From: Pseudofrankia inefficax
GTDB taxonomy: Bacteria > Actinomycetota > Actinomycetes > Frankiales > Frankiaceae
Length of the DNA stretch: 64,000 bases
NCBI RefSeq assembly: GCF_000166135.1
Contig: NC_014666.1
Coordinates: 4,650,001-4,714,000 of the forward strand
Direction: 5' to 3'
In this document: piece by piece, positions 38,302 to 46,485 of the stretch
Position numbering within the stretch: position 1 is the stretch's first letter
How the letters are laid out: every line of letters begins with the position of its first letter
Made by a program: the position numbers and the translations under genes
The notes under the pieces: generated by a model
The model's input: the letters and a program-made list of their open reading frames with translations, nothing else
Told to the model about the DNA's origin: nothing
Databases searched by the model: none

Positions 38302-39020
38302 TGGGAGCAGGGGCGGTGGACCAGGCAGCGGCGGTGGACCAGGCAGGGCCGGTGTCGCGGGCGGGCCGGCCGCGGCACCGGCCGCAGGCGGCCAGCGGCG
38401 TCCCGGCGCGGGCGCAGATCCTCGACGCGGCGGCCGCGCTGTTCACCGAGCACGGCTTCGCGGCGACGAGCACCCGGATGATCGCCGAGAAGGTCGGCAT
38501 CCGCCAGGCGTCGCTGTATTACCACTTCGCCACCAAGGACGAGCTGCTCGTCGAGCTGCTCTCCACGTCCGTGCGGCCCAGCCTGGACGTGGTCGAGCAG
38601 GTCGGCGCACGCGGCCCCCAGGTCAGCGCCGCGGCCGCCCTGTACGCGGTCGCGGTCGCCGACGTGCGGACGCTGGTCACGGCCCCGCACAACATCGGCA
38701 CGCTCTACCTGCTGCCCGAGGCGCAGGGCGACGTGTTCGCCCCGTTCCGCGCCGAACGCCAGGAGCTGCAGGACGCCTACGGCCGTCTCGGGGCGGCGGC
38801 CGCGGCACCGTCGGTCGCGGCCGAGCTGCCAGCGGGCCAGCTCGGCGAGCTGCTCATCCAGCTCGTCGAGGTCGTCATCCAGATCCGGCGGGCCCGCCAG
38901 CCCACCGCCGAGGACGCCACCGCGATCGCGGCGTCCTGCCTGCGGCTGTGCGGCCTGGACGCGGGCGCCGTCGCCACCGCCGCGACCGAGGCCCGCGCCC
39001 TGCTCGCGAGCCTGGGCTGA
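38301..39020 (+). CDS. TetR-family regulator in the urea/guanidine operon (AmtR-like)
   Basis: 239 residues. N-terminal TetR HTH: ILDAAAALFTEHGFAATSTRMIAEKVGIRQASLYYHFATKDELLVELLSTSVRPSL (about 36-92), after a 30-residue lead with repeated AVDQA. The C-terminal effector domain has no visible motif. Its gene overlaps the allophanate hydrolase stop, so it is the operon's own regulator. In Mycobacterium smegmatis a TetR protein (AmtR) encoded with urea carboxylase and allophanate hydrolase controls that operon; this is likely the same arrangement. The palindrome at 29738-29759 is its probable site. It also drives its own expression by position. Confidence 0.88.
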   Translation: MGAGAVDQAAAVDQAGPVSRAGRPRHRPQAASGVPARAQILDAAAALFTEHGFAATSTRMIAEKVGIRQASLYYHFATKDELLVELLSTSVRPSLDVVEQVGARGPQVSAAAALYAVAVADVRTLVTAPHNIGTLYLLPEAQGDVFAPFRAERQELQDAYGRLGAAAAAPSVAAELPAGQLGELLIQLVEVVIQIRRARQPTAEDATAIAASCLRLCGLDAGAVATAATEARALLASLG

Positions 39021-39025
39021 GCGCC

Positions 39026-39059
39026 CGACGACCGTGACCGACCGACGACCGTGACCGCC
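39026..39059 (+). repeat. 17-bp tandem duplication
   Basis: Two head-to-tail copies of CGACGACCGTGACCGAC (second copy one change) fill the gap between the tetR and ureohydrolase genes. Confidence 0.8.
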
Positions 39060-39086
39060 TGACGACGACAGGAAGGTTCCGCCGGC

Positions 39087-40067
39087 ATGTCCCCCGACCC
39101 GATCGGTCCGCCCGAGGCCACCCAGGTGCCGCGCTACGCCGGACCAGCCACGTTCGCCCGGCTGCCCCGGATCGACCAGGTCACCCGCGCGGACGTCGCC
39201 GTCCTCGGCGTGCCGTTCGACGGCGGGGTCAGCTACCGGCCCGGCGCGCGGTTCGGCCCCGGCCACGTCCGCGAGAGCTCCCGGCTGCTGCGCCAGTACA
39301 ACCCGGCGCAGGACGTGACGCCGTTCGCCACGCAGCAGGTCGTCGACGCCGGCGACGTCACCTGCAACCCGTTCGACATCCCGGAGGCCCTCGACGCGGT
39401 CGAGCGCCAGGCCCGCGAGCTGCTCGACGGGGGCGCCCGGCTGCTGACGATCGGCGGCGACCACACGGTCGCGCTGCCGCTGCTGCGGGCGGTCACGGCC
39501 CGGCACGGCCCGGTCGCCGTGGTGCACTTCGACGCGCACCTGGACACCTGGGACACCTACTTCGGCGCCGCCTACACCCACGGCACCCCGTTCCGGCGGG
39601 CCGCCGAGGAGGGGCTGATCGACCCGGAGGCCAGCATGCACCTGGGCATCCGCGGCCCGGTGTACGCGCGGTCGGACTTCGACGACGACACCCGGCTGGG
39701 CTTCTCCGTGGTGACCGCGCCGTTCGTCGAGCTGGAGGGCGTGGCCGCCGCGGTCGAGCGGCTGCGGGCCCGGGTCGGCGACCGGCCGGTGTACGTCTCG
39801 GTCGACGTCGACGTGCTCGACCCGGCGTTCGCCCCCGGCACCGGCACCCCGGAGGCGGGTGGGCTGACCACCCGGGAGCTGCTGGTCATGCTGCGGGCGT
39901 TCGCCGACCTGAACCTGGTCTCCGCCGACGTGGTCGAGGTCGCCCCGGCCTACGACCACGCGCAGATCACCGGCATCGCCGCGGCCCACCTCGGCTACGA
40001 GCTGATCTGCGCCATGACGCCACGCCCGCCGGCCCCACTCGACGGGGCCCGACCTGACGAGGCCTGA
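39087..40067 (+). CDS. Agmatinase/guanidinobutyrase-family ureohydrolase
   Basis: 326 residues of the arginase/agmatinase fold. Binuclear manganese ligands are visible: His in [11 protein letters not shown] (about 131), the Asp/His set in [12 protein letters not shown] (about 150-158), and the two Asp of [21 protein letters not shown] (about 240-250). The N-terminal [23 protein letters not shown] loop is typical of agmatinase-like members, not arginase. It hydrolyses a guanidino compound to urea plus an amine; guanidine itself is possible, since some members are guanidinases. Good site AGGAAGG upstream of ATG 39087. It feeds urea into the carboxylase/allophanate hydrolase route. Last gene of the operon. 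Confidence 0.9.
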   Translation: MSPDPIGPPEATQVPRYAGPATFARLPRIDQVTRADVAVLGVPFDGGVSYRPGARFGPGHVRESSRLLRQYNPAQDVTPFATQQVVDAGDVTCNPFDIPEALDAVERQARELLDGGARLLTIGGDHTVALPLLRAVTARHGPVAVVHFDAHLDTWDTYFGAAYTHGTPFRRAAEEGLIDPEASMHLGIRGPVYARSDFDDDTRLGFSVVTAPFVELEGVAAAVERLRARVGDRPVYVSVDVDVLDPAFAPGTGTPEAGGLTTRELLVMLRAFADLNLVSADVVEVAPAYDHAQITGIAAAHLGYELICAMTPRPPAPLDGARPDEA

Positions 40068-40083
40068 TCTGACGGCCTACACC

Positions 40084-40112
40084 CATGATCGCCATCTCGG
40101 CCCGCTAGCGTG
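40084..40112. repeat. Half copy of the dispersed hairpin element (F)
   Basis: CATGATCGCCATCTCGGCCC matches the left arm of the element; the right arm is not recognisable. It lies 17 bp after the ureohydrolase stop, between it and the convergent benE gene. Confidence 0.5.
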
Positions 40113-40148
40113 CCGGCAGGTTCCTTCAGCCCGCGAAGAGCGCACGTG

Positions 40149-41411
40149 TCAGCGGGCTGACCTTGGTGGGTCGTCCTGGGTCGGAGTGGCCTCCGCACGG
40201 GATGTCGGCAGCGGCAGGCGGGGCGCCCGGGACGGCTGACCGAGCAGGCCGGCGGGCAGTGGTCCGCTCAGGACGCTCCGCACGGCCAGGCCCGCGGCCA
40301 GCGCCCAGAAGGCGGCGCCGACGCTCAGGATCGTCACCCCGCTGCCGGCCACGACGAAGGTGACGACGGCGGGGATCCGGTCGGCCGGCTCGGCCAGGGC
40401 GCCGGTCAGCGACGAGGCGAGGGTGGCCAGCAGCGCGAGCCCGGCGAACGCGGAGGTGACACCCGCCGGAGCCGCCGCCACGACGGTGACCAGCACGGTG
40501 GAGCCCGCCGCCAGGACGAGGCCGGTGCACCCGGTGGCCTGGGCGACCAGCCAGCGCCGTCGCGGGTCCGGGTGGGCGTCGGGACTGGCCGCCATCGCCG
40601 CCGTGATCGCCGCCAGGTTGATCGCGTGGCCGCCGGCGCCCGCCCCGGCGAGGGTACCGAGGCCCGTGACCGTCATCGCCTCCCGCCACGGCGCGGTGTA
40701 CCCGTAGGACGACAGCACCGCGACGCCGGGGACGTTCTGCGACGCCATCGTGACGACGAACAGGGGGACCGCCAGCGACAGCACCGACGCCCAGGTCCAG
40801 GCCGGGGCCGTCAGCTCGGCCCGGGGTAGCAGCGGCCCGGACAGGCCGCCGTGCAGGCCGAGCCAGATCCCGATGGCGGCCACGGTGACGACGAACGCCC
40901 CGGGGACCGCCCAGCGCGGCGCGAACCGCAGCAGCAGGAGCCAGGCGACGACCACGGGCGCGACGAGCGCCGGCTGCGTGGCCAGGCCGTGCACCGGGGC
41001 GAGGCACAGCTCCAGCAGCACCCCGGCGAGCATCGCCTGGGCGATCGGCGTCGGGATCGCCGCGATGAGGTCGCCGAGCCGCGGCCAGGCCGCGGTGAGC
41101 AGGATGAGCCCGCCGACGATGAGGAAGGCGCCCACGGCGGCCGGCCAGCCGCCGTGCACGGCGCCGGTCGAGGCGAGCAGCGCGGCGCCGGGCGTCGACC
41201 AGGCGAGCACCACCGGGATCCGGTGGCGGCGCGACAGCCAGATCGTGCCGAGCGACTGGGTCACGGTGAGGGCGAGCAGGCCCGACGCCGCCTGGCCGGT
41301 GCTAGCGCCGACACCGCGCAGCCCGGTCAGCACCACCACCGAGGCGCCGAGGAACCCCACCAGCGCGGTCACGACGCCGGCGCTGACGGTATGCCGCATC
41401 CGCTGTTCCAT
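40149..41411 (-). CDS. benE: BenE-family benzoate/H+ symporter-like transporter
   Basis: 420 residues with about 12 hydrophobic segments. BenE-family landmarks: SAGVVTALVGFLGASVVVL, SRRHRIPVVLAWSTPGAALLA, FLIVGGLILLTAAWPRLGDLIAAIPTPIAQAMLAGVLLELCL, VTMASQNVPGVAVLSSYGY and AGGHAINLAAITAAMA. It should import a carboxylate such as benzoate with protons; no benzoate-degradation genes are nearby, so the real substrate is uncertain. Start ATG 41411 lies inside a palindromic operator. It is divergent from the XRE-cupin regulator, the same pairing as E. coli ydcO with ydcN (sutR). Confidence 0.9.
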   Translation of the reverse strand: MEQRMRHTVSAGVVTALVGFLGASVVVLTGLRGVGASTGQAASGLLALTVTQSLGTIWLSRRHRIPVVLAWSTPGAALLASTGAVHGGWPAAVGAFLIVGGLILLTAAWPRLGDLIAAIPTPIAQAMLAGVLLELCLAPVHGLATQPALVAPVVVAWLLLLRFAPRWAVPGAFVVTVAAIGIWLGLHGGLSGPLLPRAELTAPAWTWASVLSLAVPLFVVTMASQNVPGVAVLSSYGYTAPWREAMTVTGLGTLAGAGAGGHAINLAAITAAMAASPDAHPDPRRRWLVAQATGCTGLVLAAGSTVLVTVVAAAPAGVTSAFAGLALLATLASSLTGALAEPADRIPAVVTFVVAGSGVTILSVGAAFWALAAGLAVRSVLSGPLPAGLLGQPSRAPRLPLPTSRAEATPTQDDPPRSAR

Positions 41412-41420
41412 ATACAGAAC
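41405..41420. promoter_or_regulatory. Operator copy 1 at the benE start
   Basis: GTTC, N8, GAAC. It matches copy 2 in 13 of 16 positions and includes the benE ATG codon (41409-41411). Confidence 0.7.
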
Positions 41421-41430
41421 CTACGTGACC

Positions 41431-41446
41431 GTTCCACGGACAGAAC
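41431..41446. promoter_or_regulatory. Operator copy 2 in the benE/XRE intergenic region
   Basis: GTTC, N8, GAAC, extended to CGTTC/GAACG. It lies 26 bp centre to centre from copy 1 and 19 bp before the XRE start. Confidence 0.7.
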
Positions 41447-41465
41447 GCTCGTTAGGGTGTCGTTC

Positions 41466-41993
41466 ATGGACTCCGAGGTCGCGGCCGCCGTCGGCGCCCG
41501 GCTGCGGGCGACCAGGCAGGCCCGCGACCTGTCCGTCGGCGCTCTCGCGGCCCGGGCCGGCGTCGGCAAGGGATCGCTCTCGGAGATCGAGAACGGCGTG
41601 CGCAACCCGACGCTGGGGACGCTGTACGCGCTCGCCGGGGCGCTCGAGGTCCCGCTCGCGACGCTGCTCGCGGACCGCCCCGGCGTCGAGGTCGCCTCGC
41701 CGGGCATCGGCGCCCGGCTGCTCGACGCGACCCGCCACCCGGACGGCACCACGGTCGAGGTGTACCTGCTGCACCTCGACGTCGGCGCCCGGCACCGCTC
41801 CCCCGCCCACGGCGCGGGCGTCGTCGAGCACCTGCTGGTCACCCACGGCCAGGCGCTCGCCGGGCTCCCCGGCCGGGAGACCGCCGTCGGCCCCGGCCAG
41901 ACCGCCGTCTGGGAGAGCAGCGCCGAGCACGGCTACACGGTCCTCGGCGACGCCCCGGTCGAGGCGGTCCTCACCATCCGCTCCCCGGCCTGA
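41466..41993 (+). CDS. XRE-cupin transcriptional regulator
   Basis: 175 residues: an N-terminal XRE/Cro-type HTH (GARLRATRQARDLSVGALAARAGVGKGSLSEIENGVRNPTLGTLYALAGALEVPLATLL, about 8-68) and a C-terminal cupin (about 100-175: HRSPAHGAGVVEHLLVTHGQALAGLPGRETAVGPGQTAVWESSAEHGYTVLGD). Such two-domain repressors bind a small ligand in the cupin. It is divergent from benE across a 54-bp gap that holds two matching GTTC-N8-GAAC palindromes, so mutual control of transporter and regulator is very likely. Confidence 0.92.
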   Translation: MDSEVAAAVGARLRATRQARDLSVGALAARAGVGKGSLSEIENGVRNPTLGTLYALAGALEVPLATLLADRPGVEVASPGIGARLLDATRHPDGTTVEVYLLHLDVGARHRSPAHGAGVVEHLLVTHGQALAGLPGRETAVGPGQTAVWESSAEHGYTVLGDAPVEAVLTIRSPA

Positions 41994-42100
41994 CCGGCCC
42001 TCCTGCCCAGGGCACTGGCGGCGGTCGCCCGCCTGCCGAGGTCCCGGGCATCCCGCCCAAAGGCGTCGACGCCGCCGTCGGCGCGGTTATCGTCCCTGGC

Positions 42101-42625
42101 ATGGAGAGCGACGCGGCCCGGTGGGAGCTGGCGCAGGTCAACATCGCGAGGCTCCTCGAACCCCTGGACAGCCCACGGCTCGCCGGCTTCGTCGCCGAGC
42201 TCGAACCGCTCAACGCGCTCGCGGACGCCGCGCCCGGCTTCCGGTGGCGGCTGCAGGACGAGGACGGCGACGCCACCGCGATCCGGGCCTTCGACTGGGA
42301 TGCGGGAACGAGCGCCGGAGTCATCGTCAACCTCACGGTCTGGGCCTCGGTCGAGGCCCTCGCCGCGTTCGCGTTCTCCGGGCACCACCGCGCGGTGATG
42401 CGCCGGCGCCGCGAGTGGTTCGAGCCGATGCGCGAGGCCTACCTGGCCCTGTGGTGGGTCCCGGCGGGCCACCGGCCGACCACCGCCGAGGCGGAGGAGC
42501 GCGTCCAGCACCTGCGCGCCCACGGCCCGACGCCACGAGCCTTCACACTGCGCGACCAGTTCCCGCAGCCCGGCCTGCCGGACGCCCTTCCCACGGTCAG
42601 CGACGACTGGAAGTGCCCGGCCTGA
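42101..42625 (+). CDS. DUF3291-family protein
   Basis: 174 residues, from ATG 42101. Begins WELAQVNIARLLEPLDSPRLAGFVAELEPLNALADAAPGFRWRLQDEDGDATAIRAFDW and continues LTVWASVEALAAFAFSGHHRAVMRRRREWFEPMREAYLALWWVPAGHRPTTAEAEERVQHLRAHGPTPRAFT, the full length of DUF3291. The fold is a dimeric alpha/beta barrel (ABM-like); members are known near antibiotic and heme-like modification genes, but no activity is fixed. It stands alone between XRE and the convergent acyl-CoA dehydrogenase. Confidence 0.82.
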   Translation: MESDAARWELAQVNIARLLEPLDSPRLAGFVAELEPLNALADAAPGFRWRLQDEDGDATAIRAFDWDAGTSAGVIVNLTVWASVEALAAFAFSGHHRAVMRRRREWFEPMREAYLALWWVPAGHRPTTAEAEERVQHLRAHGPTPRAFTLRDQFPQPGLPDALPTVSDDWKCPA

Positions 42626-42684
42626 CGCCGGTCGGCCGCCGTCTTGGACGACAGGTCGGGCGGCGGCCGGCGCGGTGGCGGGGG

Positions 42685-43896
42685 TCAGCCGGTATACGGG
42701 CGTTCGGCGCGTAGCTCGCGGCGGGCGATGGTGCGGCGGTGGACGGCGTCGGGGCCGTCGACGATGCGCAGCGCGCGGGCCCAGGCGTAGAAGGCGGCCA
42801 GCGGGGTGTCGTCGCTGACGCCGGCCGCGCCGAAGACCTCGATGGCCCGGTCGATCACCGCGGTGGCGACGGCCGGCGCGGCGACCTTGATGCCGGCGAT
42901 CTCGGTGGCCGCGCCGCGGGCACCGTGGTTGTCGATCAGCCAGGCGGTCTTCAGGACGTAGAGGCGCGCCTGGTCGATCTCGATGCGGGACCGGGCGATC
43001 AGCTCCTGGACGACGCCCTGGTCGGCGAGCGTCGACCCGAACGCGGTCCTGCTCTTGGCCCGCTCGACCATCAGCGCCAGCGCCCGCTCGGACATGCCGA
43101 TCGCCCGCATCGCGTGGTGGATGCGCCCCGGGCCCAGCCGGGCCTGGGAGATCGCGAAGCCGTCGCCCTCGCCGGCCAGCAGGTTCGCGGCGGGCACCCG
43201 GACGTCCTCGAACAGCAGCTCGGAATGCCCGTGCTGGTCCTGGTAGCCGAACACGGGCAGGTGCCGCAGGATCGTCAGGCCCGGGGTGTCGCGCGGGACG
43301 AGGATCATCGACTGCTGCCGGTGCGGGGCCGCCTCCGGGTTGGTGCGGCCCATCACGATGAAGATCTCGCAGCGCTCGTCGGCGACGCCGGTGATCCACC
43401 ACTTGCGGCCGTTGATGACGTAGTCGTCACCGTCGCGGACGATCGAGGTCTGGATGTTCGTCGCGTCCGAGGAGGCCACGGCCGGCTCCGTCATCGCGAA
43501 CGCGGACCGGATGCGGCCGTCCTTCAGCGGCTCCAGCCAGCGCAGCTTCTGCTCGGCGGTGCCGAACAGCTCGAAGGTCTCCATGTTGCCGGTGTCCGGG
43601 GCCTGGCAGTTGATCGCCTCGGGGGCGATGACCGGGGACCAGCCGGTGATCTCCGCGACCGACGCGTACTCGACGTTCGAGAGCCCGGACCAGGACTTCA
43701 TGAACAGGTTCCACAGGCCGCGCTTCTGCGCCGAGGCCTTCAGCTCCTCCATGACCGGCGGGTAGGCGTGGTCGCCGTGCTCGCGCAGGTAGCCGTGCCA
43801 CACCGGCTCGGCGGGGAACACCTCCTCGCGCATGAAGTCCCACATCCGCGCACAGGTGTCCGCGGCCTGCGCCGACAGTTCGAAGTCCACGCTCAT
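42685..43896 (-). CDS. Acyl-CoA dehydrogenase
   Basis: 403-residue FAD enzyme of the long-chain/ACAD10-11-like branch. Landmarks: AINCQAPDTGNMETFELFGT, AFAMTEPAVASSDATNIQTSIVRDGDDYVINGRKWWITGVADERCEIFIVMGRT (FAD and substrate strand motifs), and C-terminal FGSTLADQGVVQELIARSRIEIDQARLYVLKTAW, IKVAAPAVATAVIDRAIEVFGAAGVSDDTPLA. It introduces the alpha-beta double bond in an acyl-CoA. Its ATG overlaps the stop of the upstream kinase-fold gene (ATGA). This pairing reproduces, as two genes, the fused kinase-ACAD layout of human ACAD10/11, which act on 4-hydroxy acids. Confidence 0.93.
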   Translation of the reverse strand: MSVDFELSAQAADTCARMWDFMREEVFPAEPVWHGYLREHGDHAYPPVMEELKASAQKRGLWNLFMKSWSGLSNVEYASVAEITGWSPVIAPEAINCQAPDTGNMETFELFGTAEQKLRWLEPLKDGRIRSAFAMTEPAVASSDATNIQTSIVRDGDDYVINGRKWWITGVADERCEIFIVMGRTNPEAAPHRQQSMILVPRDTPGLTILRHLPVFGYQDQHGHSELLFEDVRVPAANLLAGEGDGFAISQARLGPGRIHHAMRAIGMSERALALMVERAKSRTAFGSTLADQGVVQELIARSRIEIDQARLYVLKTAWLIDNHGARGAATEIAGIKVAAPAVATAVIDRAIEVFGAAGVSDDTPLAAFYAWARALRIVDGPDAVHRRTIARRELRAERPYTG

Positions 43897-44927
43897 CCCT
43901 TCCAGTGGTCGAGGCCCTCGGCGGCGAGCCGCTCGGCCTCGCCGGACAGATCACCGAAATCCTGCCCGGCCATCACCCCGGCGGTCGCCCGCGCGTAGAC
44001 ACCCTGCACGATCGCGGCGAACTTGAAGTGCGCGTAGGCCACGTACGCGGCCAGGTCGGCGAGGTCGGCGCCGCTGCGCTGGGCGTACCGCTCGGTGAGG
44101 TGCGCCCGGCCCGGGAAGCCGTCCTGCGCCGTCACGGCCGGAATCAGCAGCGGGGACCGCTCGCCGGCCTCGGTCCAGTAGAACAGCAGCGTTCCGACGT
44201 CGGCGAGCGGATCGCCGAGCGTGGAGAGCTCCCAGTCGAGCACCGCGCCCACCCGGCTCGGGTCGGCCGGGTCCATGAGCACGTTGTCGAGCCGGTAGTC
44301 GCCGTGCACGATCGACGGCCGGGCCGGCTCGGCGAACGGGTACGCCGCGAGCCGGCGGCCGAGCTCGTCCATCGACGGCGCGGGCCTGGTCCTGGTGGCC
44401 TCGAACTGGCGGGACCAGGTGCGGACCTGGCGGCCCATGAAGCCGGTCGGGCGGCCGTAGCCGTCCAGGCCGATCGCGTACGGGTCGACGGCGTGCAGGT
44501 CGGCAAGCGTGTCGATCAGCGCGTTCGTCAGCGCCGTCCGGCCGACGGCGTCCTCGGCGTACCCGTCCGGCAGGACGTCACGGATCGCGTAGCCGTCGAT
44601 CTTCGCCATGACGTAGAACGGCACGCCGAGCGGGCCCGTCTCGTCCGCGGAGTAGAGCACCCTGGCGACCGGGACGTCGGTCCCGGCGAGCGCCGCCTGC
44701 ACCCGAGCCTCCCGGCCCATGTCGTGGGCGCCGCGCAGGATGTGCCCGGACGGCGGACGGCGCAGCACGACCGACCCCGCGGCGCAGGCCAGCTCGAAGG
44801 TCAGGTTCGACTTCCCGCCCGAGATCAGCCGGACCTCGGGGTCCCGCCACGCCTCGTCGCCGAGGATGCCGGCCAGCAACGGGCCGACCAGGTCAGGCCG
44901 CGTCAGGTCGTCGAACTCGCCCACCAT
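43893..44927 (-). CDS. Phosphotransferase (APH fold) partner of the acyl-CoA dehydrogenase
   Basis: About 344 residues of the aminoglycoside-phosphotransferase-like kinase fold: SGGKSNLTFELA (nucleotide loop), VVLRRPP, the catalytic loop IVHGDYRLDNVLMD (about residue 210; Asp base and Asn) and VLDWELSTLGDPLADVG (metal-binding DxD region). This subfamily is the N-terminal half of ACAD10/11-type proteins and phosphorylates hydroxyacyl-CoAs so that the dehydrogenase partner can remove the group. Start ATG 44927 has GAGGTGG directly upstream; the next codon, GTG 44924, is better spaced and equally plausible. Not an antibiotic-resistance enzyme by context. Confidence 0.88.
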   Translation of the reverse strand: MVGEFDDLTRPDLVGPLLAGILGDEAWRDPEVRLISGGKSNLTFELACAAGSVVLRRPPSGHILRGAHDMGREARVQAALAGTDVPVARVLYSADETGPLGVPFYVMAKIDGYAIRDVLPDGYAEDAVGRTALTNALIDTLADLHAVDPYAIGLDGYGRPTGFMGRQVRTWSRQFEATRTRPAPSMDELGRRLAAYPFAEPARPSIVHGDYRLDNVLMDPADPSRVGAVLDWELSTLGDPLADVGTLLFYWTEAGERSPLLIPAVTAQDGFPGRAHLTERYAQRSGADLADLAAYVAYAHFKFAAIVQGVYARATAGVMAGQDFGDLSGEAERLAAEGLDHWKG

Positions 44928-45246
44928 CCACCTCACTACCGCACACTGGGCCGCACCGCCGCAGGTCGAGCCGGCCCCACCATCCACCGCGGGCCACGCG
45001 ACCGGCCACCGCGGGCCACGCGACCGGCTCGGTCAGCAGGATCGTGCCCGCTTCCGCCGCGATCGGCCAGCGATGTGCCGAGAGGCCAGCGTCTCACCCG
45101 AGACCCGCCCATCATCGGGGCCGCACGGGGTAGGAAGTCCCGCGTGCCGGACGAGTCCGCCCTCGGCCCAGAGGTTTCGCCCTGCCCGCCGCCCCCGGGT
45201 GGCTCTACCAGCTAGACCTACTCTCGTGGCAGATCAGCTCTGCGTG
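44928..45246. other. Intergenic region with a 22-bp tandem duplication
   Basis: No gene. An exact 22-bp unit beginning CCACCGCGGGCCACGCGACC occurs twice head to tail at 44984-45005 and 45006-45027. Nothing else notable. Confidence 0.6.
44984..45027. repeat. Exact 22-bp tandem duplication
   Basis: Two identical abutting 22-bp copies, about 60 bp upstream of the kinase-fold gene start; a recent slippage or duplication event. Confidence 0.85.
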
Positions 45247-46227
45247 TCAGCTCTGCGCGGCGGCGGCGAAGGCGGCCAGCTCCCGCCGGACGTCGGGCCC
45301 GGTCGGGTTGTAGATCACTTCCCGGTAGCCGGTGGACGCCAGGTTCCCCAGGTTGCGCGCGATGCGGGCCGGGTCGCCGACCATGGTCCTGGTGTCGATG
45401 TGGCCCAGCAGGAGCCGGTCGCGGTCGGTCAGGTGCGTCACGTGGCCCTCGAAGGTAGCCAGGTGGCGTTCGCCCTCCGGGGCCGCCGCCTCGAGGGCCT
45501 CGCGCCAGGCCCGCCCGCCGGGCAGGGCGTCGACCCGCTCGGCCCCGCCGTGGGCGTAGGCGTTGTGCCAGTCGAGGACCCGCCACGGCCCGATCGCCTC
45601 GCGGACCCGGGCCGAGCCCGGCTCCTCCCCCGGGTCGAGCACTGTCCCGGAGATGATCGTCGCGGTCGGCAGGGCTGGGTGCGGCGCGCCGATGATGCCG
45701 TCCGCCAGCTTCTCGGCCAGCGCGACGCCGCGCGGGCCGAAGACGCTCAGCCACAGCGCGACGGCGATCGGCCGTGGGGCGGCCAGGTCCGGGCCGTGCA
45801 GCATGCGGACCGGCTTGCCGTCGACGACGGCCGTGTCACCGGCGAGCAGCTGACGCAGCGCCGTCAGGTACGCGGCGAGCGCGTCGATCGTCATCGGTCG
45901 TTGCCCGATGGTGAGCCGCGCGGTGTAGCCCGTGCCGAACGCGGCCCGGAAGCGGCCGCCGGAGATCCGGGCGACGGTCGCGATCCCGCTCGCCATCGCC
46001 ATCACCGAACGCTGCTGCGGGATCAGCACCGACGCCGCGAGGCCGATCCTGCTGGTCCGCGTCGCGGCGAGCGCCAGGTGGACGAACGGGTCCTCGTACA
46101 GCGCCGCCGAGTCGAAGACCCAGACCCGGGCATAGCCGAGCTCCTCGGCGAGCGCGGCGAGGCCGGCGAAGTCCGGCCCGGGCGCCAGGCCACAGGACAG
46201 TTCGAGCCCAACGGACGCGTCACCCAT
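45247..46227 (-). CDS. LLM-class (F420-type) oxidoreductase
   Basis: 326-residue luciferase-like TIM-barrel oxidoreductase: LGYARVWVFDSAALYEDPFVHLALAATRTSRIGLAASVLIPQQRS, FRAAFGTGYTARLTIGQRPM, and C-terminal MVGDPARIARNLGNLASTGYREVIYNPTG. The N-terminal pattern and the absence of a reductase neighbour fit coenzyme F420-dependent family members, but FMN cannot be excluded. ATG 46227 has AAGGAG about 10 nt upstream. Upstream, in the 5' leader, lies an 18-bp tandem repeat. Substrate unknown. Confidence 0.87.
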   Translation of the reverse strand: MGDASVGLELSCGLAPGPDFAGLAALAEELGYARVWVFDSAALYEDPFVHLALAATRTSRIGLAASVLIPQQRSVMAMASGIATVARISGGRFRAAFGTGYTARLTIGQRPMTIDALAAYLTALRQLLAGDTAVVDGKPVRMLHGPDLAAPRPIAVALWLSVFGPRGVALAEKLADGIIGAPHPALPTATIISGTVLDPGEEPGSARVREAIGPWRVLDWHNAYAHGGAERVDALPGGRAWREALEAAAPEGERHLATFEGHVTHLTDRDRLLLGHIDTRTMVGDPARIARNLGNLASTGYREVIYNPTGPDVRRELAAFAAAAQS

Positions 46228-46485
46228 GGCGGGCTGCTCCTTCACGGCGGTTCGAGGGTCACGGCTTGATCGAGGGTCACGGCTTGATCGAGGGTCACGG
46301 CCGGATCGGGGGTCACGGCTGATCGGGTGTCGCGGGTGGATCGTGGCGCCGGCCGGGCCCGCGACCGCCTGGACCGCCGGTCCGGCCCGGCGGTTACGGT
46401 ACGGACCGGCCGTTGGACCAGCAAGATATCCACGCCCGGAGGCGCCCGGGCCCCGGGCGGCCCGACCGTCTGGAGGCGGTTCGCC
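46228..46485. other. Divergent leader region with tandem repeat
   Basis: 258 bp between the divergent LLM and EthD-type genes. The part next to the LLM start is filled by an 18-bp tandem repeat (46251-46336). No promoter boxes could be recognised. Confidence 0.55.
46251..46336. repeat. 18-bp tandem repeat in the LLM gene leader
   Basis: Four to five units of TTGATCGAGGGTCACGGC type (46251, 46266, 46284, 46302, degenerate 46320), 24 bp upstream of the ATG at 46227 on the minus strand. Two central units are identical. Confidence 0.9.

Noticed and set aside
43893-44927. Aminoglycoside resistance phosphotransferase
   Set aside because: Overlap with an acyl-CoA dehydrogenase gene and the ACAD10/11-type pattern point to acyl metabolism.
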